64,000 bases of DNA. Source: Clostridiaceae bacterium Marseille-Q4143 (GTDB lineage: Bacteria > Bacillota > Clostridia > Lachnospirales > Lachnospiraceae). The position numbers and the translations under genes were made by a program. The stretch covers positions 3,048,416 to 3,112,415 of the forward strand of contig CP073693.1 of NCBI GenBank assembly GCA_018228645.1. Reading direction: 5' to 3'. This document shows positions 51,430-62,063 of the stretch, in pieces. Each line of letters begins with the position of its first letter. Position 1 is the first letter of the stretch. The notes under the pieces are model-generated. The model was not told the DNA's origin. It ran no database searches and was given only the letters and a program-made list of their open reading frames with translations.

Positions 51430-52827
51430 TTAAGCTACGTCTTCTTTTTCTGTATTCAGCACCGGAACTGCTTCATTACTGTGTGCATCCAGGTTATTGA
51501 TATATTTTCTGGTTTCTTTCATAATCACCGGAGACAACAGGAGCACTGCCACCAGATTCGGAATCGCCATCAATGCGTTCAGGATATCAGCAATAGTCCA
51601 TACCAGATCCAACGCTACAACCGGAGCAATGGCAGCTACTACAATATAGAGAACACGATACGGAACCAATGCTTTTTTACCCAGGCAGTACTCTACACAG
51701 CGTTCTCCGTAATATGCCCAGCCAAGAACAGTGGAGTATGCGAAGAGAATAATTCCAAATACGAGAATCATCGGTCCTATGTACGGAATCTGATCAAAAG
51801 CCAGTGTCGTTAAAACACCTCCATTTTCCACTCTGGAAATATCAATATTTGAATTTTTCATAATACTGGTAACCAGTACCAGACCGGTCATGGCGCATAC
51901 AACCACAGTATCCCAAAAAGTTCCGGTTGCGGATACCAGTGCCTGGCGCACCGGATTTCTCGTCTGTGCAGCTGCAGCTGCGATCGGGGCAGAACCCATA
52001 CCGGACTCATTTGAAAACAATCCTCTCGCAACCCCATAATGCAGTGCCAGCATGATACCTCCGCCAGTCAGACCGCCTGCAGCTGCTCCCGGCTGGAATG
52101 CCAGCGTTACGATCGTCTTCAATGCAGGAAGAAGAAAATCTCCGTTGATACAAAGAATTACGAAACATCCAAGCACATAAAAGAATGCCATGAACGGAAC
52201 CAGCTTCTCACATACGCTGGAAATGGACTTGATTCCTCCAAAAATAACCAACGCTGTAAAAAATGCAACTGCACCTCCTACCAGCCATGTCGGAATGCCA
52301 AGATTCTCAGTGCAAACAGTTGCGATGGCGTTGACCTGTGTCGCACATCCGATTCCAAAGGATGCAAAGGCTGCAAAGAATGCGAACATCAGACCCAGCC
52401 ATTTCATGTTCAGTCCTCTCTCCAGTGCATACATAGCGCCTCCCTGCATGCGTCCGTCAGAAGTTTTTACTCTGTATTTCACTGCAATCAGAGACTCTGC
52501 ATATTTGGTAGCAATTCCAAATACACCAGTCAGCCAGCACCACAGTACCGCTCCCGGGCCGCCAAGGTAAATTGCAGTTCCCACACCAATGATATTTCCG
52601 GTTCCAATAGTGGAAGCCAACGCCGTTGCCAATGCTCCGAACTGACTGACCTCACCTTCTGCTTCTGTATCCTTTGTCACGGAAAGCTTGATTGCTGTTC
52701 CGATCTTCCGTTGAATACCTCCCGTACAGACTGTCATTACAATGTGTGTTCCCAACAATAAGATGATCATTGGCCATCCCCACACAAGTCCGTCCAGTTC
52801 ATTGATGAAATTTACGATCATTTCCAT
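51430..52827 (-). CDS. Sodium:alanine/glycine symporter (AGCS family)
   Basis: A 465-residue transporter with about ten transmembrane helices. Family signatures: STIGTGNIIGVGTAIYLGGPGAVLWCWLTGVFG near residue 70, FSNESGMGSAPIAAAAAQT near 275, and VFGIILFAYSTVLGWAYYGE. It imports small neutral amino acids with Na+. Single-gene unit with its own promoter and terminator. Confidence 0.95.
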   Translation of the reverse strand: MEMIVNFINELDGLVWGWPMIILLLGTHIVMTVCTGGIQRKIGTAIKLSVTKDTEAEGEVSQFGALATALASTIGTGNIIGVGTAIYLGGPGAVLWCWLTGVFGIATKYAESLIAVKYRVKTSDGRMQGGAMYALERGLNMKWLGLMFAFFAAFASFGIGCATQVNAIATVCTENLGIPTWLVGGAVAFFTALVIFGGIKSISSVCEKLVPFMAFFYVLGCFVILCINGDFLLPALKTIVTLAFQPGAAAGGLTGGGIMLALHYGVARGLFSNESGMGSAPIAAAAAQTRNPVRQALVSATGTFWDTVVVCAMTGLVLVTSIMKNSNIDISRVENGGVLTTLAFDQIPYIGPMILVFGIILFAYSTVLGWAYYGERCVEYCLGKKALVPYRVLYIVVAAIAPVVALDLVWTIADILNALMAIPNLVAVLLLSPVIMKETRKYINNLDAHSNEAVPVLNTEKEDVA

Positions 52828-52868
52828 TCTGCTTTCTCCTCCTTGTTCACGTGCTGTATTTTTGTACT

Positions 52869-52896
52869 ATTGTATCATTGTATACAGTTTTATCAA
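52869..52896 (-). promoter_or_regulatory. AGCS symporter promoter
   Basis: -35 TTGATA (52891-52896) and -10 TACAAT (52869-52874), spacer 16 nt, about 42 nt before the start codon, which has AAGGAGG. Confidence 0.6.
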
Positions 52897-52946
52897 GAAT
52901 AATTTATTTTTTAACAAAATATACAGAATTTTTAAATGATTTCAAA

Positions 52947-52975
52947 AAGAACGCAGAAAATTTTTCTGCGTTCTT
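52947..52975 (-). terminator. Terminator of the kinase-surface protein operon
   Basis: A perfect 14-bp stem AAGAACGCAGAAAA/TTTTCTGCGTTCTT with a single-base centre; on the minus strand TTTTTG follows, 84 nt past the giant gene's stop. Confidence 0.8.
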
Positions 52976-53058
52976 CTATGCGATCTATGATTTTCAGCAT
53001 CTATTATCAGCCATTACAAAAATATGAAATGCTTAAGTCTGCATCTGCAGCCTGGCAA

Positions 53059-56000
53059 TCAATTCCTTCGCCTTCTTCGCCAGATCATAATCATCAGACA
53101 GATCACTCCCAGCGTTCCTGCTACACCTGCAATTGTTCCATAGAGTTTTTGCTTATTGTTATAGAACCGTACCCACGCACTGGTAGACAAGGTAAATGTA
53201 ATGCTCTGTGGTTCTGAAGTATTTCCTGCACGGTCGGTTGCCGTTACAATGACTTTCTGAACCTTTGCATTTTCCTTCAGTGTATATTCCAGTTTACCGG
53301 ATGCCGCTTCAATGACTCCGTCATCTGCCAGATACTCCACGCTGTCTATCACATCATTCTCATCTGCCCCATTGACTACTTGGATATTCAGTCGTTCCAT
53401 TTCGTTATTATCGAAATAATTAACAAGAAGCGGCATGCTGGCTTCATTATAGAATCCACCTTCTTCCACACCCGTCAGAGTTACAGTCGGACCTTCCGTA
53501 TCCTTGCAGAATGCAAGCACAGACGCATATTTTTCTGCGGCCGGATTTTCATTTGTCGTTGCATTCTCCAGTGTATCTTTGGAATATACAAGTACCTTAT
53601 AAGTTCCATCTTCTACAAAATTGGATGCATGAATCTGATATTCCGTCTGCTTCCAGTTACAGTCATTTCCAGAGTCACCCTGCTTCTGTACACTGTAGTT
53701 GGTATCTTTTGTCAGCTGCGTTTCTTCTTCGCTGTTTCTGGACACATCAATCCAGGAATCTGCCTGATTACTCAGGTTGTATTCTGTCAGTGTCAGTTCC
53801 TGAGCCTCATTTGTATAATACTGTTCCAGCAAAGCAGATGTCTCTTCGCCAAGTACATAGACAGAGCCATAACGGTTCAGTGAAAATGTAACGTAAGTCT
53901 CATCGCTGTTCGGATTTTCCGCCATATCCTGTACTCTCACGTTCAGTGTATAGACCGCATCATTTTCCGGCATCTGCTCCAGTTCCTTCAGCTGCCAGGT
54001 ACTTCCATTCAATCCTCCGAAATCAGTCATTTCCTCTTCGGAATCCCATTTCATTCTTGACATGGTAACTGTCACACCAGCCGGATCAAAGTTCGTATCA
54101 TCGATAGTGATATACGGTGCAAATGCACTGTCACTTTTACCGTAAGCTGTCATATCTTCCACATCATGGAATGTAATTACCGGTGCTGTCTGGTCAATGA
54201 CAAACTCTTCGCAGTCTATCGGAAGTGATACATTTCCCGCCATATCCGTGACAGTACCGGCAAAACTGTAGATTCCGTCCATATGGAATGTTGCGGAAGA
54301 AGATTTTCCAGTGAATGTAAATGCCGGTGCCGCTCCGCCACCAGACGCATTTACGGTAATGTCTGCCTGTCCGCCAAAATTCACGTCATCAACCAAGAGA
54401 GTTGCTGTTCTTGCGCTGTTGTAATACTTGCCATTTGCCGGATCATTCCGGTCAAATTCCAGAGTCAGTACCGGAGCGGTCTTATCAATCACGAAATCCT
54501 GCGGTGCTGTTCCAGAATAACTGGTACTTCCCGCACTCTGTCCCAGCAGATCTTCTCCTGAAATATCAAGCGTATACTCGCCATCCACATGGTAAGTAAT
54601 CTCTGCTGTCCACTTGTCATCGTCACCATTGGCATCGCTGCCTTTGCTGTAGCTCCAGCTGCTGATATTCGAAGACTGTGTGGAAATGTCTATCAGATCA
54701 GAGCTGAAGTTCCGCTCTGTTACAGTTACAGTTGCCACACGATCCGCTTTGAAATACCGTCCGTTCTGCGCATCATTGTTGTCGTATTCCACTTCAATGG
54801 TTGGTGCTGTCACATCTATACCAAATGTATAGCTTCTGGTATTGGTATTTCCCGCATTGTCCTTTGCATTCACCACAACACGGATATCATTGTAGTTATG
54901 GCTGGATGCATTCACGGTAATTGTTCTGTCAATATTGAAGACTAACGAAGAATCCTCATAATTCTCATTCCATTTTGTAGTGGACTCTGGATTCAGTACC
55001 TGTCTGTCACCGGCTACTTCTGATCCGTTTATATACAGATGATACGTTACTTCACTCAGTCCGGAACTCTTAGAACCACCATACGGATCGGTTACCTTAA
55101 TATGAAGTGGTACATCATCCTTAAAGAGAGAGGTTCCTTTTGTTTCACGCTCATCACTCTCAGAGGTTGCCACTACAGAAATGGTCGGAGCCAGTTCATC
55201 CATGGTCGGCGGTGTCACATCCAGATAAATTTTATTGGTCTTTGCAAGGAAACTCATATTTCCTGCACGGTCAGTCATACTGATACCGGAAATTCTGAAA
55301 ATCTGTTCTCCACTGACACTGTTCTCTCTGCTCTGCTGATAAGAGAAACCATTTCCTTTTATCTCTGCTGCCTCTTTTACTTCATCATTCTCCAGACGAT
55401 CCGTGGTGTATGCAATCTGTACCGGGCTGAAGTCGTCTGATGTAATCTGAATATATGCCTCTTTTTCTGTCCGATACGGCGCTGCCTGATCCACCGCACC
55501 ATCCTGTACCTGAATCTGATAGTATGTCTCTTTTCCGTTGCCTACGGTAAGAGTTCCTGTCGGCTTTGTTTTATCAACTATAATGTAGCAGCTGGTATTT
55601 CCTTCCATATCTTCATTGATGCCGCTTCCCTTTTTCATGACCAGGGCATTTCCGGCTTTATCAGTTCCATAGACCGCATAGCGGAACACTCCTTCCATAC
55701 TTTCACTGTCTGTATAGATATTGTTTCCGTTATTGTATGTATCACCTGTCAGTTTTTTGTAATCAGATATTGTAGCTGCAGAAGCATCATAAGCACCTGC
55801 CGCTGTCATACCTTTATTAAGAAAAACCTTCCCTGCATCAAAGTTGGTATCTTCCACTACAACAGTAACCCGATAATCTCCGTTAAAATAATAACGTCCA
55901 TCCTCCTGCTTCTTCTGATTGGTAACCGCTGCATCTGGAGTTACCTGGAAAGTAAAGACCGGTGGGGTTGTGTCACGGATAATAGTATATGGTATGGCGT

Positions 56001-59000
56001 CTCCGTCTTTACCGGACACATTTTCCTTAAATCCGTCCATCGTCCCCGGAGTCTGCTCTCTGACATTCAGGGTGTTTCCTGCGCGATCAGTTCCATAGAT
56101 ACTGAGATCATATCTTCCGTCTTCTTTATCAATCTTATAAATAGTCTTTTTATTGCTGATATTCTCCACCATTCCCTGTCCGTCTTTCCGGCATATCGTA
56201 AACAGCTTCGTAAAATCAATGCCACAGGAACTATCACCGTATTGATCTGTTACTGCAATTTCTGCTGTAACACCTTTGTTGTAGTAGTACTCAGTGCCAT
56301 ATCCATTCGGATCGGCTTTGGAAGTATAAGTAATCACCGCAACCGGTGCGACTGTATCCACGACTCTTGCATAAGAGAGGTTGACCGTTCCATTTTCTGC
56401 TTCTGCCTCATCCCACATTTCGTGTTCATATCCATTTTCAGCCAGAACCAGCGGATTTCCTGCAAGGTCCGTTCCTGCTGCTTTAAGATCGGAATATCGG
56501 CCGTCTGCTTTCATTGTAAATGTGATTTGTCCGGATTCTGCAGTCCGTAAATCCCCTTCCACATTATTTCCGTCTTTTTTCATGGAAGTCTGCCAGATCT
56601 CCGTGGAATCAGACGGTAAGTTTTCGTCTTCAATTGTAATTACAGTCGTAATTGTTTTATTAATATAATAATCGGTTCCATCGTACGGACTGCCATCCGG
56701 TTCTCCATTCAGATTTTCACTGGTTATGATCCGGGTAACTACCGGACTTACCTTATCTATTACCATAGAGGTACCGGTAAATTTACCTTCACTCAGAGAC
56801 TCATTCTTTCTCAGTTCACAGATGTCAGATTTGTCCAACTGATTTCCTGCCGGGTCCTGATAATGACTCTCTACGGTGTAAACATCATTTTCTTCTGTAC
56901 CATTGATTCCCGTCAGATTTACGATCGCTTTATGAAGTTCTCCGTCATGTTCCCACGTCACCGTATATCCTTCTGTGATCTGCTGACCGTTCTTTTTGAC
57001 CACGATACTGGAATCATTATCAAGATCTGGATCAAAATTCTTCTCCTGAATGGTAAACTGCATCTGATGTGCAGTCGCCTTCTGCCCATAGTATATATTT
57101 CCATCTGTACCTATATGGGTATATCCATCATAGGAAGCATCTACAAGCTTCGGTGTCTCATTATCAAAGTTTAGAATCCAGTCGGATTTTACGGTTTCAT
57201 TTCCGCAGAAATCAACTGCTGTTACCATCAAAATATAGATGCCATTCAAAGGCTGTCCCTGATCATCATTTTGAAGGACAATCTGATCTTTTACCTTTGT
57301 TCTGGATGCTTTTACAACATCCATCGTAAGAGGCATGAAAGCTTCCGTATCTTCTGCTGTCAGAACAATATCTCCTGCTGTTCCGTCTTGATTCTGTCTG
57401 CTCAGACTGTAAGTCAGTGACTGAATTCCGGAATATGAATACGGTTCTGTCCCGTCTTCTTTGGCATCTTCTGCCGTAATATTCAGGGTATGTGCATTTC
57501 TCGGCGTATCAAAATCATAGCCCTGATCCTGGCAGGTCACAGTAACCGTCGGTGCTGTATTTTCCAGAATCAGCAGATAGAACGGTCCTCCAAAGCTGTT
57601 GTTTGCCACTTTGTCAGCTGCCTGAATATAAAGATATCCGGACGCCGGAACGGTCACTGTTACTTTATAGTTTTCTCTATCCTGTGATACTGTGGCGGAT
57701 TTTTTCCATGCAGAATCTGTTTCTTCCGGAAGTGTTCCGTCTTCTTTCATCGTCTTGTTGTCTCCGATAAAATAACGGATCGAATCTGCATCTACACCAC
57801 TGCCATCTGTATCTTTGATAATAATGGTAAACTCTGTACTTTCTTTTCCGAAATTGATCTTCTTAATCTCATCAATCTGGTAGGTCGGCTCATCCCCATC
57901 ACACTGTAATTCAATGGTATAGGGACCATAATACCATACGGTATTGTCTTCTTTTGTCTGCTTTACATAATATGTCTTGCCGGACTCTGTTATGAGACTG
58001 TCCATATACTGCACATACTGATCTGTCAGCAGCTGATAGCCCTCATCAACCGTTAAGGGAAGTCCTGCTTCGTTATACCAGTAGGCTTCATCTGTTCCTT
58101 TTGTACCTGCAGAAAGAAGAATACCGCTTACTTCATCATCCGTAAGGGCAAACGTCTGATCTTCTTTTGCCTGAGTCATATCATAATCAGAAGTCTCTGG
58201 TGCCTTCGGTGTAATCTCTGCAGTTACCTTCAGATCATTTGCAGCGGGAACATCGGCATCCAGCACATAATTAGCACTGTCCGTTCCTTCCAGTTCGAAA
58301 CTGTCCTTCAGGCTGTTCAGTGATACCGTATTGCTGCCCAGCTTATTCTCTTCATAAGAAAGGCTGCTCCAGGATGCATCATCTCCGACCTTCAGAGACA
58401 CTTCCTCGTCATCGACAATCCCCTCAAGAGAAAGTGCATTTTCAATCGCGGTGATATTATCTGTTGTCAGTGCTGTTGTTCCATCGCTGACTTTTGTTAC
58501 AATTGGTCCCTCTGCCGTACCTTCCGTAACCTTTACCTGCAGTTTTGCCGGATGTATGGTCAGCTCCTTCTCGGAACTTCCAGCGGATTTAAAGTAACCA
58601 TTTCCATCTGTGGATACTTTTACTTTAAAAGCGCCTACTTCACGTGCAGTTACCTTTCCTTCTTTCGTTACTTCAGCTATTTCCGTCCCATCTGTCTCCT
58701 CAAAATAAAGCGGAGGCATTTTGTCTTCACTGACTGTTTCATCACCAAACTTTACAGTTGCCGTCAACTGTGCTTCTTTTCCATAGGTAACATCGATATC
58801 ATCGACAAAAATTTCTGTAATCTCTGCTTTTTTCAAAGTGACCTGCCTACTGGTCTTTTCATTTCCAGCTTCTGCAGTAACGGTTACCGTCTCTTCATCA
58901 CCTGTCAATTCATGGAGTGTCAGTTCTCCGGTGGATGGATCTATTGAAGCGGTACTTCCCTCATTGACTGACCATGTGATCGTTGGATCATTACAGTATT

Positions 59001-59292
59001 CTTCATCCGTTTTAAGAGCTGCTGTAAATTGCACACTATCTGTAAATGCCGGATAAAATTCTGCTTCTGCTGGCTGTTCAATTGTAATGGAGGTTACATC
59101 TTTGGTCACTTTTACTGCACACTCGGCTATTTTTCCTTCCTGTGTAGTAACCGTGACAATCGCAGAGCCTGTTTCTTCTTCTGTCTGTTCCTCCTGCTCT
59201 TCAGCACGGGTAATCATACTCCAATTCTCAACAGAAGCCAGATTTGACATTAACACAGCCGTGCATATCAGTGCCAGAATTCTCTTATGCAT
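53059..59292 (-). CDS. Giant Ig-repeat cell-surface protein, 2077 residues
   Basis: Signal peptide at residues 1-30 (KRILALICTAVLMSNLA). A Big_2-like domain follows (about 65-155: ITWSVNEGSTASIDPSTGEL), then further strand-rich domains to about 370. A long array of Ig-like modules of roughly 110-150 residues each follows, carrying DRAGN-type signatures (GTDLAGNPL, GTDRAGNTL, GTDKAGNAL, MTDRAGNMS, AKDNAGNTN, VTDMAGNVS, ATDRAGNTS) alternating with DxNF motifs. A single C-terminal transmembrane helix (about 2048-2070) and RRRRRN anchor it; there is no LPXTG. No catalytic motif seen. Likely an adhesin or scaffold; last gene of the kinase operon. Confidence 0.88.
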   Translation of the reverse strand: MHKRILALICTAVLMSNLASVENWSMITRAEEQEEQTEEETGSAIVTVTTQEGKIAECAVKVTKDVTSITIEQPAEAEFYPAFTDSVQFTAALKTDEEYCNDPTITWSVNEGSTASIDPSTGELTLHELTGDEETVTVTAEAGNEKTSRQVTLKKAEITEIFVDDIDVTYGKEAQLTATVKFGDETVSEDKMPPLYFEETDGTEIAEVTKEGKVTAREVGAFKVKVSTDGNGYFKSAGSSEKELTIHPAKLQVKVTEGTAEGPIVTKVSDGTTALTTDNITAIENALSLEGIVDDEEVSLKVGDDASWSSLSYEENKLGSNTVSLNSLKDSFELEGTDSANYVLDADVPAANDLKVTAEITPKAPETSDYDMTQAKEDQTFALTDDEVSGILLSAGTKGTDEAYWYNEAGLPLTVDEGYQLLTDQYVQYMDSLITESGKTYYVKQTKEDNTVWYYGPYTIELQCDGDEPTYQIDEIKKINFGKESTEFTIIIKDTDGSGVDADSIRYFIGDNKTMKEDGTLPEETDSAWKKSATVSQDRENYKVTVTVPASGYLYIQAADKVANNSFGGPFYLLILENTAPTVTVTCQDQGYDFDTPRNAHTLNITAEDAKEDGTEPYSYSGIQSLTYSLSRQNQDGTAGDIVLTAEDTEAFMPLTMDVVKASRTKVKDQIVLQNDDQGQPLNGIYILMVTAVDFCGNETVKSDWILNFDNETPKLVDASYDGYTHIGTDGNIYYGQKATAHQMQFTIQEKNFDPDLDNDSSIVVKKNGQQITEGYTVTWEHDGELHKAIVNLTGINGTEENDVYTVESHYQDPAGNQLDKSDICELRKNESLSEGKFTGTSMVIDKVSPVVTRIITSENLNGEPDGSPYDGTDYYINKTITTVITIEDENLPSDSTEIWQTSMKKDGNNVEGDLRTAESGQITFTMKADGRYSDLKAAGTDLAGNPLVLAENGYEHEMWDEAEAENGTVNLSYARVVDTVAPVAVITYTSKADPNGYGTEYYYNKGVTAEIAVTDQYGDSSCGIDFTKLFTICRKDGQGMVENISNKKTIYKIDKEDGRYDLSIYGTDRAGNTLNVREQTPGTMDGFKENVSGKDGDAIPYTIIRDTTPPVFTFQVTPDAAVTNQKKQEDGRYYFNGDYRVTVVVEDTNFDAGKVFLNKGMTAAGAYDASAATISDYKKLTGDTYNNGNNIYTDSESMEGVFRYAVYGTDKAGNALVMKKGSGINEDMEGNTSCYIIVDKTKPTGTLTVGNGKETYYQIQVQDGAVDQAAPYRTEKEAYIQITSDDFSPVQIAYTTDRLENDEVKEAAEIKGNGFSYQQSRENSVSGEQIFRISGISMTDRAGNMSFLAKTNKIYLDVTPPTMDELAPTISVVATSESDERETKGTSLFKDDVPLHIKVTDPYGGSKSSGLSEVTYHLYINGSEVAGDRQVLNPESTTKWNENYEDSSLVFNIDRTITVNASSHNYNDIRVVVNAKDNAGNTNTRSYTFGIDVTAPTIEVEYDNNDAQNGRYFKADRVATVTVTERNFSSDLIDISTQSSNISSWSYSKGSDANGDDDKWTAEITYHVDGEYTLDISGEDLLGQSAGSTSYSGTAPQDFVIDKTAPVLTLEFDRNDPANGKYYNSARTATLLVDDVNFGGQADITVNASGGGAAPAFTFTGKSSSATFHMDGIYSFAGTVTDMAGNVSLPIDCEEFVIDQTAPVITFHDVEDMTAYGKSDSAFAPYITIDDTNFDPAGVTVTMSRMKWDSEEEMTDFGGLNGSTWQLKELEQMPENDAVYTLNVRVQDMAENPNSDETYVTFSLNRYGSVYVLGEETSALLEQYYTNEAQELTLTEYNLSNQADSWIDVSRNSEEETQLTKDTNYSVQKQGDSGNDCNWKQTEYQIHASNFVEDGTYKVLVYSKDTLENATTNENPAAEKYASVLAFCKDTEGPTVTLTGVEEGGFYNEASMPLLVNYFDNNEMERLNIQVVNGADENDVIDSVEYLADDGVIEAASGKLEYTLKENAKVQKVIVTATDRAGNTSEPQSITFTLSTSAWVRFYNNKQKLYGTIAGVAGTLGVICLMIMIWRRRRRN

Positions 59293-59305
59293 TTTCTTCT
59301 CCTCC

Positions 59306-59560
59306 TTAGATTTTTTCCTCTGTATGAATCACCATAATATTTTTAGTGAGAGTAAAGCAGTTTTCTCTTTTCATCATTACTTCGGTTGCTTTCTCTATCT
59401 TCCGAATGCTTTCATTTCTGACTCTTCCTGAACTCATCTTCCATGCATCTTTAATATGAAGGGTAAAGAAAAACAAAATCGCAAGTATTACTCCAAATAT
59501 CGTGATAACCAGACATATATAAAACCCGGCGTTATATGCCTGTATTCGTTCCATTCCCAT
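59306..59560 (-). CDS. Small single-helix membrane protein
   Basis: An 84-residue protein with one hydrophobic helix at about 12-35 (FYICLVITIFGVILAILFFF) and a basic, mostly helical cytoplasmic tail. AAGGAGG 6 nt before the ATG. Lies between the Ser/Thr kinase (11 nt) and the giant surface protein (13 nt). No family recognised; the tail could be a kinase substrate (inference). Confidence 0.75.
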   Translation of the reverse strand: MGMERIQAYNAGFYICLVITIFGVILAILFFFTLHIKDAWKMSSGRVRNESIRKIEKATEVMMKRENCFTLTKNIMVIHTEEKI

Positions 59561-59571
59561 TGGTTTCCTCC

Positions 59572-61263
59572 TTAAGCACCGTATGCCATGGCCGTCATAT
59601 CTCTGGCGCCTTTCACCTGGTTTCTGATTTCTTCCACCAGTTTCTGATCTTCCTCATCCAGATTATTGTCTGTTTCGATCTGCGCTGTTCCCTGCTCGAT
59701 CCGGTCAAGCAATTGCTCTATCTCTGCTTTTTCAATACCGCCCTGCGCTTTGAACTTATTGATCTGGGATTTGATCTCTCCTGCTGTATATCGGTAAATA
59801 CCAAGGGCAATATAATATCCTGCATTTGTCACAAGATCGTCCTGTACCAGTCCATTAAGGTCTGTCCAATATTCTGTATAGGTATATTCCGAGTTCACCT
59901 TCTTTGTCAGTTCTCCATGAGACTTTGCAATTGTCCAAAGACTTTCCGCCGTTTCTCTTTTTTCTTTTGAGAGGGTTGTACTGTCAGCTGCATACTTCAG
60001 CCATTCCAGAGAAAGGCTCTTTCCATTATCTGTACAATAGAGATAATAATTTACACCAAGATCATAAGCGAACTCATCAAATTCTTTTTCATTTCGCTTC
60101 TGAAAATAACTCTGAGCCGGATTTCCTTCCAGCATCTGTCCCAGAAGCGTCTGCATTGCCTGTATTTCCTTTATATCAATCCGGTTATCCTGAATGATCG
60201 TGTCCAGCAGATGCCTGTATGCTTCATTTCTGGCCGGTGCCACCTGAATGGCCTGTTTATAAATCTCTGTCTTTTCTGAAAGTTCCTGCTCCTTGTCGTC
60301 TTCCGCCACCGCATCACCCTGTGAGATATAATAGCCGTAGCTGGATCTGGTCTCATTGGAGGCAGCTATTTTAAATCCGGTCATACCGGAAATTCCGAAT
60401 ACTGCCATCAGAACCGAGCCAAAAAACAGTCCTAAATTTCTGCTTCTTTTTCTCTGTGCTTTTCTTCCGATCTCTTCTACATGATCCAGATCAAATTTCA
60501 GCTCCGCACAGGACTGATAACGTTCTTCCGGGTTTTGTCTGGTACATTTCTGAATAATCTTTTCCAGACCTTCTGAAAGTTTCGGATTGATTTTTCTGAC
60601 TGGTTTCATGTATGGTTCACTGCTTGGGTGTTTTCCTGTCACCAGATGATAAAGAGTTGCTCCAAGGCAGTAAATATCTGTCCTGGCATCCGTTCTTCCA
60701 TGCCCTCCATACTGTTCCGGTGCTGCATATCCTCTTGTACCAAGACAAGTGGTTGCATCTCCCGATTCATCATATTTATATTCTTTCGCCGTACCGAAAT
60801 CCAGCAGCATCACCACTCCGTCCGGTCTCAGTACTATATTGGCTGGTTTCATATCTCTGTAAATAATCGGCGGATTACAGCTGTGAAGATACAGCAATAC
60901 ATCACAGAGCTGTTTTGCCAAGTCAATCACCTGTATTTCCGACACGCTCCCATGTTCCAGTACCTTCTCCAGTGAATTTCCTTCCACGAAATCCATAACG
61001 ATTACAAATGTATCATCAATATCAATCACGTCAATAATACTTGGCAGATGTGGATTATTGAGATGCTTCATGATCTCCACCTCTGTCAGGAGACTCTGCT
61101 CTACAACCTGATCCTGATTTACACCGCTCTTTCTGACTTCTTTTACCGCCCAGTTTTTATTTGCCCGTTCATTACGCGCCAAATAGACGGTGCTCATTCC
61201 GCCCCGTCCAACAACACTCAGTATTCGATATTTTCCACCCAGTAAATCACCAATCTTCAGCAT
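59572..61263 (-). CDS. Membrane Ser/Thr protein kinase without PASTA domains
   Basis: A 563-residue kinase. Kinase domain 11-265: glycine loop GRGGMSTVYLA, Lys41 (WAVKEV), catalytic Asp137 in IIYRDMKPANIV (YRD instead of HRD, seen in many Firmicutes kinases), DFG Asp155, and APE in YAAPEQYGG. A transmembrane helix at about 277-301 is followed by a 260-residue extracytoplasmic helical, TPR-like domain instead of PASTA repeats, so it should not sense muropeptides as PrkC does. Upstream is a PP2C phosphatase. Confidence 0.93.
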   Translation of the reverse strand: MLKIGDLLGGKYRILSVVGRGGMSTVYLARNERANKNWAVKEVRKSGVNQDQVVEQSLLTEVEIMKHLNNPHLPSIIDVIDIDDTFVIVMDFVEGNSLEKVLEHGSVSEIQVIDLAKQLCDVLLYLHSCNPPIIYRDMKPANIVLRPDGVVMLLDFGTAKEYKYDESGDATTCLGTRGYAAPEQYGGHGRTDARTDIYCLGATLYHLVTGKHPSSEPYMKPVRKINPKLSEGLEKIIQKCTRQNPEERYQSCAELKFDLDHVEEIGRKAQRKRSRNLGLFFGSVLMAVFGISGMTGFKIAASNETRSSYGYYISQGDAVAEDDKEQELSEKTEIYKQAIQVAPARNEAYRHLLDTIIQDNRIDIKEIQAMQTLLGQMLEGNPAQSYFQKRNEKEFDEFAYDLGVNYYLYCTDNGKSLSLEWLKYAADSTTLSKEKRETAESLWTIAKSHGELTKKVNSEYTYTEYWTDLNGLVQDDLVTNAGYYIALGIYRYTAGEIKSQINKFKAQGGIEKAEIEQLLDRIEQGTAQIETDNNLDEEDQKLVEEIRNQVKGARDMTAMAYGA

Positions 61264-61280
61264 GTATACACTCCCTCATC

Positions 61281-62051
61281 TTACCTGCAGACCTGTATCC
61301 AGATCGAAGTGATATTATCCTTTTCTCCCCGCTGCTTGCAAAGTTCCGTTAACCCCTCAAGCCGCTTTCTCATGCGATCTTCATGATGCGAAGACGGTAA
61401 TCGCATGCCTTCTGCAATTTCTCCTGTACTGATTACGTGCCGGAAACCATCACTGCAGATCAGGAACCCCTGTTCCGGTGCCAACTCTCCCTGTATGAAA
61501 TCCGGTGCCAGATAATTACCTGCCCCCACACACTGCAGCAGCATATTTCTTTTCGGATCTTTTATCGCTTCCTCCAGAGTCATTCTTCCATAATCCATCT
61601 CCTGCTGGATATAGGTTTGATCCTTTGTAATCTGCTGTAAAATTCCTTCCTTTTTATAAACCCGGCAGTCTCCGATATGAAATACATAGTATCTTTTTTC
61701 ATAAAAAAGGACTGCTTCGACCGTTGTCCCCAGTGATAATTCATGCATTTTCCCATACGTGGTCAACTTCTGATGCGTTTCAGATACCAGCTTCGACCAG
61801 CTCTCCCGCAAACCATCCGCAGTAAATCTCTGGTTCAAAAGAATCGGGTACTGATATTGAAACCAGGCGGAAAATGCTTTGATCATTTCTGCGCTGGCAA
61901 TCTCTCCTTTTTGCAAACCGCCAAGCCCGTCACATAAAACCGCCAGCAATGTCGTTCCTGTTACTGTATTCGCTTCTTGGATTAACAGCGAATCTTGATT
62001 ACTCTTTTTTTGTGTTCCAATATCTGTGTAAAAAGCAGATAAATACCTCAT
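61281..62051 (-). CDS. PP2C-family protein phosphatase
   Basis: A 256-residue PPM phosphatase. Metal-binding aspartates are in KSNQDSLLI, AVLCDGLGGLQKGEIAS, LICSDGFRHVI and REKDN-like GEKDNITSIWIQV. Cytoplasmic, no membrane segment. It is 17 nt upstream of the kinase gene and should reverse its phosphorylations. Confidence 0.93.
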   Translation of the reverse strand: MRYLSAFYTDIGTQKKSNQDSLLIQEANTVTGTTLLAVLCDGLGGLQKGEIASAEMIKAFSAWFQYQYPILLNQRFTADGLRESWSKLVSETHQKLTTYGKMHELSLGTTVEAVLFYEKRYYVFHIGDCRVYKKEGILQQITKDQTYIQQEMDYGRMTLEEAIKDPKRNMLLQCVGAGNYLAPDFIQGELAPEQGFLICSDGFRHVISTGEIAEGMRLPSSHHEDRMRKRLEGLTELCKQRGEKDNITSIWIQVCR

Positions 62052-62063
62052 AAAATCCCCCTG

